Source: Rosa chinensis
Lineage: Eukaryota; Streptophyta; Magnoliopsida; Rosales; Rosaceae
Assembly: GCF_002994745.2 (NCBI RefSeq)
Contig: NC_037090.1
Location: forward strand, 14,620,001-14,684,000
Direction of reading: 5' to 3'
DNA: 64,000 nt
In this document: positions 39,164 to 49,319 of the stretch, piece by piece
Layout: the number at the start of each line of letters is the position of its first letter
Position numbering within the stretch: the stretch's first letter is position 1
Notes under the pieces: model-generated
Told to the model about the DNA's origin: nothing
What the model saw: the letters and a program-made list of their open reading frames with translations, nothing else
Database searches by the model: none
Position numbers and translations under genes: made by a program

Positions 39164-39174
39164 TTTTGGCGGGA
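39164..39174 (+). promoter_or_regulatory. E2F-type site in the MCM8/PWWP promoter
   Basis: TTTTGGCGGGA contains TTTGGCGG, a perfect match to the TTTSSCGS E2F consensus, 50-60 bases upstream of the chosen MCM8 start. Plant MCM genes are commonly E2F targets. The ~480-base interval between the two divergent start codons is otherwise free of genes and has an ACGTG core (gccacgtgtcc, 39298-39308). Confidence 0.6.
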
Positions 39175-39597
39175 GAAAATGAATGATGTATGCCAAAAAC
39201 GGTGGTGCGTTCAAAAGTTTCTCTCCTATCTCTCTCTCTTTCAAAGACATGTCGTTTGTCATCGCTCCCCCTTTACACATAGCTCCCGTCTAGTCCGCCA
39301 CGTGTCCTCTCGAATTTCTCGGGGCTGACGCTCACGGATGAAAAGGATAAAATGCCACACACACTTGGCTTGTTTTCAACATTTAACAGGGTGAAAAAAA
39401 TCTGGAAGAAAGATCAGTCAAACCGCTCAGGCTGAAAGGTATGCAATTCCTTTCCTCTCTGTTTTAACTGGGTTTTCTCCATTTTGCACATTTCACCCTA
39501 GCTAGTGCTTATTGTAAATTTATTCTGCTTTCTAGGGTTTTAGAAGAAAAAGGGTTGAATTTATAGATAGTAAAAAGTGAAAAGAGGGCATGTACGA

Positions 39598-41193
39598 ATG
39601 GATACTGACTGTGGAGCTGAATTTGGTGAATGGTTGGTTTTTGATGCTAAGGATAGTTGTAAGAATGTTGAAAGTTCGTTAATTTCGGATAAAGATGGAG
39701 TAAAAGATGAGACTTTGAGGGAAAGGATGGAAGGTAAAGTTGTGAGTGCTCTGGGAGTGGAATTTACTAATAACATTGAGTCTTTGGATTATCAAGACTT
39801 CAATGCTAGCGGCTGTTTTAAGACGGTAAATTGTGATGGAGTTGAAAATGAGGCCTTGGAAGTTAATGTGGAAGAAGAGAGTAATCGAAATGAATTGACG
39901 CCGATGAGGGTCCCTGTGAGTACTGAATGCGAGGTTGATTTGCTCAGTGTTGCTGATTTTATCCGGTATTCGAGGATGGACGGGAATGTGTCAGGTGGTG
40001 TGAATGGAAAATCTTGTTCTTCCAAGCTAGAATTTGAAGTTTCTGATCTAGTATGGGGCAAAGTAAGGACTCATCCATGGTGGCCCGGGCAGATTTGTGA
40101 TCCTTCGGCTGCGTCAGAACTGGCAAAGAAGTGTTTTAAGAGGGGTAGTTATCTGATAGCTTACTTTGGGGATCAGACATTTGCTTGGAATGAAGCACCA
40201 AAGATTAAGCCCTTTCTGGAGCACTGCTCAAAAATGGAGAAGCAGAGTGATATGGAAGAATTCCAAAACGCAGTTGGTTGTGCGTTGGACGAAGTGTCGA
40301 GAAGGGTAGAGTTTGGGCTGGCCTGTTCTTGCATATCCAAACGAGAATATGCAAAGCTCAAAACTCAGAAGATTATTAATGCTGGAATCAGGAAAGAAGC
40401 AGCAAATAGAAGAGATGCCGGTGACAGTTCTCTTAGCGCCGCTTTTTTTAAACCTGCGAAAGTCATTAAGTTTATAAAAAAGTTGGCTCAGTTGCCATAT
40501 GGCAAAGCTGACAGACTAGAACTTGTAACATCTCTAGCCCAGCTGTCAGCTTTCTTGCGTTGGAAGAGTTATGTGCCTCTGCCAGAGGAGAATGATACTG
40601 ACATTTTCCTATTGGGAGAGAAGAACCACTGCAATGAAGTAGGTGATGAAGCACTCTCAGTACTTGAGAATGAGAAGTTGGTGCAAAAATCAGATAGTAA
40701 AGAGAACTCATTACGTGAGTGCAAGGACTTATCAGATTCAAAAGCTCAGAGGTGTTTGTTTCCTATGAGTGAGAATGGATCAGAAGGGAAAGCTGGCGGT
40801 GAATTGATTTTGCAACATTGCAACAAAAGAAGGGGTCTTGATGCTATAGCTGATGAAGATGTACTCCCAGTAATCAAAGATAACTCCATGCATAAGTGTC
40901 GGCACATATCTGAACATAGTATGAATCTGAGTGAAGAAGAGCAAAGCTTGTCAGATTTGGAGGGTACGAAGTGTTTGTCTACTCCAATGAGTGAGAATGG
41001 ATTAGAAGAGAAAGGTGATGGTAAATTGATTTCACAACCTTCTGTTAAGAAACGAAAGGAAGTTGATGCTATGGCTGATGATGCTGCTGTGAAACATAGG
41101 AAAAGTGATTCATCACAAGGTATTGGTAGCAATGCGAACTGTCAGTTGTTTGAAGTTGAAGACTTTTTTAACCTGTTTTTACAGCAGTCTTAA
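39598..41193 (+). CDS. PWWP-domain protein
   Basis: The single coding exon gives 531 residues from ATG 39598 (MDTDCGAEFG). The PWWP domain starts near residue 148 with DLVWGKVRTHPWWPGQICDP, followed by GSYLIAYFGDQTFAWNEAPK. PWWP domains read methylated histone tails or DNA on chromatin in the nucleus. The C-terminal third is built of short diverged repeats (MSENGxExKxxGxLI...KRKxVDAxADE) and Lys/Arg-rich patches, ending EVEDFFNLFLQQS. A 5'-UTR intron is likely (39439-39535; donor AAAG|gtatgc, acceptor tttctag). An overlapping out-of-frame ATG lies 8 bases before the start. The gene is head-to-head with MCM8, as its counterpart At3g09670 is in Arabidopsis as I recall. Confidence 0.9.
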   Translation: MDTDCGAEFGEWLVFDAKDSCKNVESSLISDKDGVKDETLRERMEGKVVSALGVEFTNNIESLDYQDFNASGCFKTVNCDGVENEALEVNVEEESNRNELTPMRVPVSTECEVDLLSVADFIRYSRMDGNVSGGVNGKSCSSKLEFEVSDLVWGKVRTHPWWPGQICDPSAASELAKKCFKRGSYLIAYFGDQTFAWNEAPKIKPFLEHCSKMEKQSDMEEFQNAVGCALDEVSRRVEFGLACSCISKREYAKLKTQKIINAGIRKEAANRRDAGDSSLSAAFFKPAKVIKFIKKLAQLPYGKADRLELVTSLAQLSAFLRWKSYVPLPEENDTDIFLLGEKNHCNEVGDEALSVLENEKLVQKSDSKENSLRECKDLSDSKAQRCLFPMSENGSEGKAGGELILQHCNKRRGLDAIADEDVLPVIKDNSMHKCRHISEHSMNLSEEEQSLSDLEGTKCLSTPMSENGLEEKGDGKLISQPSVKKRKEVDAMADDAAVKHRKSDSSQGIGSNANCQLFEVEDFFNLFLQQS

Positions 41194-41659
41194 GAGTCGG
41201 AGATGAATAGGTAGGATTAACTGGAAATGTGTGAGCTGGAGAGGTAGTATATAAAAACCTCACATCTCATAAGTAAGTCTGTACTTCACCCTGTTAATAT
41301 TAATATGACTTTATAGTAGTTTTTAAAGTTTTGTCACGACTAGCATATCTTTGAACTCGTTTGCATGCCAACATATTTGCACTTGTAGCTAGTTACTTAT
41401 GATTTTAGCATACTAAGAATCTAAGAGCTTTTCCAATGGCTGTTACTGTTTCCATCTGCAATGTCTGTTGTCTGCTAGTACTCATCTTATATTCTTCCTT
41501 TTTTTCTTCTTCATTTTTCAAAAATCCTTTCTACATTCTATTTTTTCATTTCTATAATGCAAAGTGGTTTTCTGATTGTGAATTTCTGAGTGCGTTGTTG
41601 TCATATCTGCACTATTTTAACGTCTTAGCCAATAATTACTGGACGCAATCATAGATATC
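41194..41659. other. PWWP gene 3' region
   Basis: AT-rich 3' UTR and spacer with no gene seen. Confidence 0.4.
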
Positions 41660-41882
41660 TTGTTCAGTATAAACGGAATTCATAGAGGAAAGAGGTGACA
41701 ATTGAGACCCGAGATGAGCAAATGGGTGAAATTGAACCGAGGTTTGTTGTCGTCGAGCTCAATTTGAGGCTTTGAATCAAGCACATGGAAGAGATTTCTC
41801 TGAGTCCAGCTCTGGATATGTAGCCTAGGTGAGCTAGTGTGGGTCTGGGGTTTCTAGCGCATTTGGCAACTGAAAATGCCAA
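41660..41882 (-). pseudogene. Relic of MCM8 exon 1
   Basis: Plus-strand 41725-41825 (ccgaggtttgttgtcgtcgag, ctcaatttgag, gatttctctgagtccagctc, tggatatgtag) aligns with MCM8 exon 1 at 38990-39080 (ccagggtttgtcgtcgccgag, ctcgatttggg, gatctcgctgagcccagacg, cgtatgaag). The minus-strand frame retains shifted echoes of MCM8 such as GLREISS for GLSEIWA. It is diverged, with indels, and has no further MCM8 exons beside it. It is the MCM8 half of a duplicated MCM8-PWWP divergent pair. Confidence 0.75.
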
Positions 41883-42361
41883 TTTCTTTCTTCTTCTATT
41901 TTTGTGAAACTCGGGTACGGCAATTATTATTATTGGTAGAACTAATTGTTACAAGAAGGAGAAAGGAGTTCAAGACTTCCGTCCCAAAAAATAGAGCACT
42001 TTTAGCCAGTTTAGGGTTGGTGCTCTCCCTATCCACAAGGTCGTAGAAGTCAGGTCAGGGACTACTCCGACAACTCGCATCTCATGGTGCTGGCACGTTG
42101 CATAACACATAAAAAAGATTGTTTGCATCACCTTCTTGGGAGAGCCAAACAATTACCACAAGGACAACAAAATTTATTGTCACTTTTGTAAATGTGTGTG
42201 TGACATAGAGGTAGATATCGTAGAGTTTTCCATTATTTTCCACATCAAAGTTTAATATTCATTTTAAGAGTATCTTTTGTTCAATCTTGCACAAATGCAC
42301 AATTACATTCAACTCTACAAAAATATCTGAACTCTGCATATTTTATAAAAACAAGTCAAAG
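41883..42361. other. Spacer of unknown origin
   Basis: A minus-strand 60-codon frame (FGSPKKVMQTIFFMCYATCQ) is not recognised and may be transposon residue. Otherwise the stretch is AT-rich. Confidence 0.3.
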
Positions 42362-42380
42362 AAATTAAGAAAATCTTCAA

Positions 42381-43373
42381 ATCCTAATCTATTAATCAAT
42401 AAGAGATTGTTTCTGAAGCTCCAAAAAAGTCGGAGCGATTCCGAAACCTAAACCTAGATTTCGTGAGCAGTGCGGCGGCGTCCCTTGGCTCTGATCTGCA
42501 GCAGGGCGCTCTGGAATTGTTTTCCAGACAAAGGAGGAAGAGACTTCGATCTCGGGTTGAGTTGTGGTCGTGTCCGGTTTTGGTTCTTTCGGGCTGAGTT
42601 GTGGTCGGCATCAGGCTTGCGGGGGAGGCTCTTCCTACATAATCGGTTTTCCAGTCGGAGTGAATCTGCGTTTCAGGACTAGAGGAGATCGGTCTTGGTT
42701 TCGGGACTAGAAGAAGAGCGAGATCGGAGCTTTCCTGCTAGAGATCGGCATTCAGATCGGCGGTTAGTGCAACAAGTCGCTAGTACAGGCTTGGTGGGCG
42801 GCGAGATGGTTGCCACGGTCTCCTGCCTGGGGAAGCCGCCGAACTGATTTGGCGGTGGAAGGCAGCTTCTCGGAAGGACCAGATTCAGCAGCTGGGTGTG
42901 AGGCACGTAGAGTGTGGGTAGTAGGCCTTGGGCCTCTACCTTTTTGGGCTGCAGGGATGCAGTCTAGAGAACTGGGTCTATAGCCCAATTCCCCTATTTT
43001 CTCACACTTGGGTTCGGTTTGGGCTTTTTGGGGGTGGTTTGTCCTGCTCTTTGTCCTACATCTGTTCCTAGAATGTTGCTGTGGGTGTGTTGAACGTCGC
43101 GACGTACACCAAAAAGGTCTTAGGCCTCAAGATATTCAGGACATTGGTTCCATTTTTGGGCAATGTAGGATTAGAGAGTTTTTTCAATTCTGCATTTTCT
43201 TTTTCAGCAGTTCCTTTAAGATTTTAGTTTTCAAGTATGGATTTCTTTTGGATTTAGTACTCTTCGTGAGCTTGCATTGTAATATGAGGGGTGATTGTAC
43301 CCTTCACGCTTGACCGAGTGAGGTCGTCATGATTTCGATCAATAGATTAGTTTTCCGTTGCCCTCAACAAAAA
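42381..43373 (+). mobile_element. LINE-like retroelement tail with 19-bp target duplication
   Basis: The 19-bp word aaattaagaaaatcttcaa occurs perfectly on both sides (42362-42380 and 43374-43392). The insert ends gttgccctcaacaaaaaaa, a short A tail, and is GC-richer than its surroundings. Long target duplication plus A tail means target-primed reverse transcription. The 3' part (gtaatatgaggggtgattg, atttcgatcaatagatt) resembles the 3' UTR of plant L1 elements. No endonuclease or reverse transcriptase frame is present, so it is a 5'-truncated or non-autonomous copy. Confidence 0.8.
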
Positions 43374-43392
43374 AAATTAAGAAAATCTTCAA

Positions 43393-43937
43393 CTCTAAAA
43401 GAGATGTAAATAGCACAGTTTGTTTAGCTCCGATCATCTAGCAAAGCATCGTTCTGATTTATTATTAGAAACATAAGGGAAGCTCCTTCAATTTGAAGCT
43501 GGTGTCAATTGACTCGTTTAGCTCAAATTGTTGTCAATGTTATAAATTGATTCAGTTATATGTAAAAAATGTAAAATGAATGTGATAACTTTGCTGTCAA
43601 TGTCGTAAATTTGATTTAATTAAATTATAATTTTGGTTCAATTAGATATAATTAGATGAATGTACGATAAACATTGCAGTATCATAAACTACCCGAGCTA
43701 GAATGGAATATCTTTATATGAAATTTATGCCATTGATGAATCCTACTACTACTTGACTACTTCGTGGCTCTAGAAAGAAAAAGAAATTATGTAAGCTAAA
43801 AAATAGTCAAAATTGATCTTGACTAATAAATGGACTAATGAGACATCATGCTCACCTTGTCAATAATTGACCAAGAAAACTATGCTCAACCCTCTTTGGA
43901 TGTAAATTTAACAATAAAAATAATTATTTTTAAGTTA
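43393..43937. other. AT-rich spacer, no gene seen
   Basis: No coding frame or terminal repeats are supported here. Confidence 0.4.
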
Positions 43938-43947
43938 GGTTGTTTTG

Positions 43948-44083
43948 ACGAAGTGGTGTTAGCTCAGTGGTTAGAGCACCCACTACCTATGTACAAAGTC
44001 ATGGGTTCGAGTCATCATGAGGGCAGGAGTGAAACCCTTTGATCCTCTTATTAAAAATGAAGAAAAGAATAAAAAAAAAAAAA
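43948..44083 (+). mobile_element. tRNA-derived SINE
   Basis: The body begins acgaagtggtgttagctcag. It contains an A box (TAGCTCAGTGGTTAGAGC) and a B box (GGTTCGAGTCA) at tRNA-like spacing, then an unrelated ~55-base part and a terminal A run. GGTTGTTTTG flanks it directly on both sides (43938-43947 and 44084-44093). The internal pol III promoter and A tail with a 10-bp target duplication define a SINE, not a tRNA gene. Confidence 0.9.
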
Positions 44084-44320
44084 GGTTGTTTTGTTTTTCA
44101 CTGTAGATTATCATCTAACGGTGATAGAGTATATTTTTCAATTACTGACCAGATAAACACCATTGATGTAACAATTCATGTCTGTGAAAGTCCTTTTTTT
44201 GAATTTTGACATAATAGGAATTATTCCTACAAATAAGATAACCAAATCATGTGCTTGAAAATTTTGGTCCAAAACCCTTTTTTTTTTTGAGAAACAGTAA
44301 ATTTATTCCAAAGAAAACGA

Positions 44321-45673
44321 TTACAAAATATGAGAAAAGCCAGTGGTGGACAAAGAGTTCCCCCCCACTGCCCTATTACAACCATGAGTTACGGGTCTGT
44401 CGTCAGCGACAACATCCATGAGCCAATGGGGCCCAACCCCTAACCAACTAAAACGCCCATTTAATCGGGCTACAGACTTTGCAATAACATAAGCAGCACC
44501 ATTCACACTTCTGGGCACATGGGAAATTCCTTGAATACCAACAGAAGCCAATAGCATCCTGACCTTGTCAACCAAAACACCCTCCGGAGCCAAACAATCA
44601 TCACATCCATTCACCAATTGGACAGCCTCCAGGCAATCAGTTTCTACCTTTTCCATCCTCCAACCATTCTCTACCATTACTTCCAGTCCCAATATTAGTG
44701 CCTGCAGCTCAGCTGCACATGGCTGAAGACGGCCAATCAACCTTTCCCCCACCGCAAGCACCAAGTTCCCATCACCTCCCCTAATTAATGCCCCAATTCC
44801 AACATGAGACCCATTGTTAGAAACAGACTCACCACAATTAAGCTTCAGACCCTGTGGAGATGGAGGAGTCCACCGAACAATGTCAGGGGCAATTACCCCA
44901 TTATTCCTCCTATCACAAGTCTCCCTTTCTTGCACCGTAATCAAGCTAGTCCAAATGGAGTAGCATTGATTAAATATGACTAAAGCAGGTCTAGGTTGAC
45001 CACCATGCACAACTAGATTCCTTTCATTCCAATTGCTCCATAAAATGATAATTAACAACTTCATCTCATCCAAAGTTAAAACTTGTATGGCGTGCTCAAT
45101 AAATGAAGAAAAATTGTTCGACGTACCCGGGTTCAGTTTCAAATAAAAACTCGCCCTCTCTAACACCGCAACACAAAGAGAGCACGAACGTGTTGCATGC
45201 AAAGGGGTTTCTTCAGCGACATGACACCTCGGACACATTGAACTATTAGAAATCCACCGTTGAAAAAGAGCCCACATGCACGGCAAATAGCCCGTCGAAC
45301 ACCTCCACAGAAAATGGGACATCTTAGGAGGCACTCGAAGTTTCCAAAGATGTCGCCAGTGCTCAGTGACCACCGGCACCACCTGCTGCCCATTCAAACT
45401 CTCCCTAGCATCTTTCATAGCCATCCAATACGCACTCTTAACCGAAAACCTTCCATTCTTATTTTGATTCCAGATCAATCTATCATGTCCATCCACACGA
45501 GTAAGAGGTATTGACAAGATGGCATCAACTTCTTGAACCGTTCCAACCCGTTCTAACAACTGCAAGTTCCATGCTCCAGACTCCGTAATTAAATCTGATA
45601 CCAACATATTTCTGCCCACACTCCAAGTGGCCCCAACATAAATCTGATATCCAAGTGGCCCCCCCTCCTCCAA
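44321..45673 (-). pseudogene. LINE ORF2 C-terminal part: zf-RVT and RNase H
   Basis: The frame begins near VGATWSVGRNMLVSDLITES, has the zf-RVT core RHLWKLRVPPKMSHFLWRCS with CPRCHVAEET, and ends with an RVT_3-type RNase H (LKLNCGESVSNNGSHVGIGA, AAELQALILGLEV, VETDCLEAVQLVNG). The first catalytic aspartate of the RNase H (usually LN.DGS) is not where expected, since the sequence reads LNCGES. It continues out of frame from the endonuclease ORF upstream, with the polymerase core missing between. Confidence 0.85.
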
Positions 45674-46485
45674 GTTTGATTAATGATCTGCCCACACTCT
45701 TCTTCTTTGGACCACATTTCTTCAAAAATAAAGCGTCGGGGCCTACGACCAACACCACCACCCTCACTCATAGGAGCCACATTTTCAATAAGTATCGGAC
45801 AATGGTCAGAAGCCATCGTGACAAGATGATGACAAAGAAAGCCTCCCCATTTCTGAATTAGCTCCAAGTTTCCGAACCCACGATCAATCCGCTCTTTAAC
45901 ATTAGCTGTACCTATCCGTCGATTATCCCAAGTGAACTGATAACCAGTGAAGTCAAAGTCATACAAACCACAATCATGAAGAGCACTACGGAAATTATCA
46001 ATCAACCTTTGAGGACGAATAGCATCCCCCGTCTTCTCATGAATCACAAGAATTTCATTACAGTCCCCACAGCACAACCACGGACCCTCCCTCTCGCTAG
46101 CCAATTGCCTCAATAAATGCCATGATAAATGCCTGCGTGTTGCCACCGGTTCCCCATAAAATCCCGTCACTCTACAAACATAACCATCCTCCCAAGTTAC
46201 CATTGTATCAATATAGAAGAACGAAGAGGACAAAAAAGAAACTGAAATATTCCTCCTCCACATCAGACACAGCCCACCCGAGAAACCACCCCCTTCTTCG
46301 TCCCTCGGAACACAAAGAATACCCTCCATACCCACACTAGACTTCAAATTTCCCATTTGGCATGAGGTCATTTTTGTTTCCAAAAGGAAAACCAAGTCAG
46401 GTTTATGAAAATGAAGGAAATCCATCAGGTCTCTCAACGTCCGGGATCCCCTCATCCCACGGACGTTCCAACTTAAGATCCTCAT
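45589..46485 (-). pseudogene. LINE ORF2 N-terminal part: AP-like endonuclease
   Basis: MRILSWNVRGMRGSRTLRDL is the standard start of plant L1 endonucleases. It is followed by PDLVFLLETK (catalytic Glu), GDCNEI, FTWDNRR and the final SDHCPIL with catalytic Asp-His. The frame stops at 45589 after running into the deletion junction. The endonuclease domain itself appears complete. Confidence 0.88.
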
Positions 46486-47883
46486 TGCTCGTGGTGGGGC
46501 AGCTCAACTGCTCCCACCACTTCAGGGACACCCGACGAAAGCATCACCTTTTTTGATTGTCGATCTTCAGCTTCCACAATGTTCAGCTCCAACTTTCTCT
46601 TCACCACCTCACCCTCCATATCAGCTTCATTTTGAGCACCCTCCATTCTCAACTTTCGTTTAGCCGACACTGATATTAATCTCCTGCCCTTCAATTTGTT
46701 TCTGCATACTGGAGAGTTTCCACTTGCCCCCAAGGAGAATTCCAGTACAGTTATATCACTCTTGTCAATCCCATTAACAGGCGACCCCACATAAGGATCT
46801 TTCTCACCATAACTAACATTCGGACAAAAAGTTTGCTTGAGAACCGACCCCAACCTCCGAACTGCATCACTATCCACCACAGTCATTGTAGGTTGAATAG
46901 TCAATTGGAGCTTTTGATCACCACACACATCCAAACTAGCAGCCTTCGCACTCTGACACCCCTGGTCCTCCATCGTAGCAATAACACCTACTGAGTCCCC
47001 ATCATACGGACTATTTTGCAGCATTGACTTCTCATGTGACCTAGCATTAACACTCACCGCATTCTCCGGGAAAAATGCCTTGTCATGGACTAGTCCCTCC
47101 ATCTTACCCATCTTGCCAATTCTTTTCCCATACCCATCCGTACCAGCCCTAAGAGACAGAGGAAAGGGACGTTCAGATTCCAGCAATCCTTTGATTCCCA
47201 GCTTATCAAAACACACTCTAGCTGGGTGGCCAATCAATCCACACTGTTGACAAAACTCCGGAAGTCTTTCATAACGAAACTCAATCAATTGATCACCAAA
47301 CTCTGGGAACTCGACGATACTACATCTTAACAATGCCAAAGAAATATCCAAACGCACCCTGATGCACAGACAATGTCCAGAGCAATACCCCTTAGCATCA
47401 ACCTTCACCTCCTTATAAACTCCAAGCAAACCTCCTATATCCTTCGCAACCTCTGGAGTACGAAATTTCCATGGAACACCAAGAGCCTGAACCCAAAAAA
47501 CTGAAGAATTCAACTCCACATCTAACACTGTTCTTGCTTTCCCCAAAGGCGCCATAACAATAAGAGACTTATCAAAGTCCCACGGCTCACGGTCCAACAC
47601 TCTTCTCATATCCTCCTCACACCGGAAACATGCCAAGAAAACGATCACCTTCCACATCACTAATGGCAACTCCCATATCTCCCCTCCACAACCTTGTAAA
47701 CAAGTCAATAAAACTTCTACGATGAAGCTGCCTATCCGTCAACACCTTGCAGACCACGGTAAATTGGAAATTCCTAGAAGACTCGGCCGCCAGACCACCA
47801 ATCTTCAAAACTTTTGATTCCCTTGCCGAAAGAACCAGAGAGCCAGCAAACTTGCGTTCCACCTCCTCCATCTCACAGAGCAT
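46482..47883 (-). pseudogene. LINE ORF1 with zinc knuckle, one frameshift
   Basis: The protein begins MLCEMEEVERKFAGSLVLSA. It contains a DUF4283-like RNA-binding region (EEDMRRVLDREPWDFDKSLI) and a CX2CX4HX4C knuckle (CQQCGLIGHPARVC). The frame changes near 47625: a CC where one C would keep LGMF-RCEED in phase. Otherwise it is open to 46482, where it overlaps the endonuclease start by 4 bases. Confidence 0.8.
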
Positions 47884-48047
47884 AATAGATTACTCCAACA
47901 AGACACCTTAACTAATGAGCAAACAATACGAAAGCGAGGATTTTACTAGAAAGCCCTAACTTCCGTCCTCCGAAACCTTAGCTGGCCATCTAACCCTCGT
48001 GACATACGTCAGAGGGACTCACGCGTGCTCAGGGGTACACACTAGTA

Positions 48048-48133
48048 GTCAGAGGGACTCACACCAGCTAAACAGCTTTAGCTTTACAGCGGTCAGAGGG
48101 AGTCACACCAGCTGAACAGCTTTAGCTTTACAG
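48048..48133. repeat. Two ~43-bp tandem units in the LINE 5' region
   Basis: The unit gtcagagggactcacaccag plus ctaaacagctttagctttacagc occurs at 48048-48091 and 48092-48133 with few changes. A partial third start (gtcagagggactcac) lies at 48008. Tandem 5' UTR monomers are common in LINEs and may carry promoter function. Confidence 0.7.
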
Positions 48134-48416
48134 TCCATTAAGCCTAAAAAAATAAGCATGCTTGCAACTAGTTGTAAAGCACATGCCATATTATAATACC
48201 TGTCAGCAAAAGTGTTTTATTCTGGGCAGAAGGATGGCCGAGATCGTGGTGTAAAGACGCCGATCCAGACCGCCGTCGTCACCTCCACCAAACAGCCCAG
48301 GTCGGACCGTCTCAGTTAGGAACGTAGTCAGGATCGGCCTGACTACATGGAAACCTAAACAGGTAGGAATTTAGATAGGGCACCCGCAAGGCTTCCTCTC
48401 CTTCTTTCTCTCCACT

Positions 48417-48600
48417 TTGGACTTGTACATGTCGTTCAAAGATAGTGAACAACCCTTCAATCTCGTCTATCTTCAAACCATTATCAAAGAAGCCTTGCCC
48501 TTATACCCTGCTGTACCACTCCTCGCACCCCATGAATCCACAGAAGACTGCACCGTAGGAAACTACCATGAACTCCCCAAGACCACTTCCACTAATCTGA
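48417..48600 (+). pseudogene. CYP82-like cytochrome P450 fragment
   Basis: The frame contains [20 protein letters not shown] and then [16 protein letters not shown], the K-helix-to-PERF region of CYP82-family P450s, which normally reads [25 protein letters not shown]. The invariant Arg of the K-helix ExxR motif is proline here (KEALP). After NYH the family resemblance is lost and a GAA-rich run leads to the end. No heme-binding loop is present. This is a dead fragment within the insertion-rich block. Confidence 0.75.
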
Positions 48601-48659
48601 GATATGAGGCGTTCCGAGAAGAAGAAGAAGAAGAAGCAATCTGCATCTTCCAGAACTAA

Positions 48660-49310
48660 TTGGTTTCAGAGTAAAACATAATGCCACCAACAATGCTGGA
48701 GAGATGTCTTCATTAGTACTCTCAAGTCTCGACTGGTGGTTCTTCGGCAGGCTTCTTGCTTTCTGACCCAGGTGCGCGCTTCTTCTTCTTTGATCAGGAT
48801 TGGCGTGTTAATGTGCGCCCAGCTTTAGCACCAAGCAAAGTGACAATCGATCCCCACCCAGAAAATTATGAGAATGATTGAGATGGATGATAGTAAACCC
48901 AGCTACTCCAAGTCCGTTGTTATTGAGGATTTAAGAAGTCACGCTTAACACAACCAACCTGAGTTAATCAGACTCCTTGACCACAAGGGCACAACCTGCT
49001 GCCAATTCCAATATTCCGTACAGTTGAACTTGCTTCCGAAGCTCAGGACTCTCGGTTTCAAAGCACTTGACTTTATTATGTACAACCTCACTCTTTCCTC
49101 TGCACTTCAGAGCAAATTAAACATCAATCAAAATCAGCTATTCAAATTGAAAGAGATGAGCTGCCGTGGCTTTACAGTTCCGAAATTTTTTAACGAAGTA
49201 GTTCTGCGGTATCAGGACTTGATGCCAAAACTGGTCCAAAACCCTTTAAAACAAGACCATGACGCCCTCTGGGTGGTCTTCATGCCCTCCTTCTCCTCAA
49301 AATTTGAGTT
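48660..49310. other. Composite spacer, no gene recognised
   Basis: A plus-strand frame from 49024 (MNLLPKLRTLGFKALDFIMY ... FFNEVVLRYQDLMPKLVQNP) looks protein-like but matches no family I know. It runs across 49247 into the duplicated PWWP leader. Confidence 0.3.
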
Positions 49311-49319
49311 TCAGAGGTT

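Larger units (their letters stand above)
44281..48135 (-). mobile_element. L1-type LINE lacking the reverse transcriptase core
   Basis: Reading downward: a 5' region with tandem repeats (48048-48133), ORF1 with a zinc knuckle, an endonuclease domain, then directly the zf-RVT and RNase H parts, and an A tail (T run at 44279-44290 on the plus strand). The fingers/palm of the reverse transcriptase between endonuclease and zf-RVT, normally ~500-700 residues, are absent. At the junction (~45610-45665) the word ccaagtggcccc occurs twice, which suggests deletion between short repeats. The 5' limit of the element is uncertain. Confidence 0.85.

Noticed and set aside
39250..39280. Upstream in-frame ATGs for MCM8
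   Set aside because: Using them would put the E2F site and a promoter-like region into the coding sequence, and the extra residues show no family resemblance. Kept as a possibility only.
39577..39597. Earlier start for the PWWP protein
   Set aside because: The codon at 39577 is GTG. The first in-frame ATG is 39598.
43953..44030. Possible tRNA gene (A and B boxes present)
   Set aside because: The acceptor and anticodon stems do not pair well, and the A tail with direct repeats shows a SINE.
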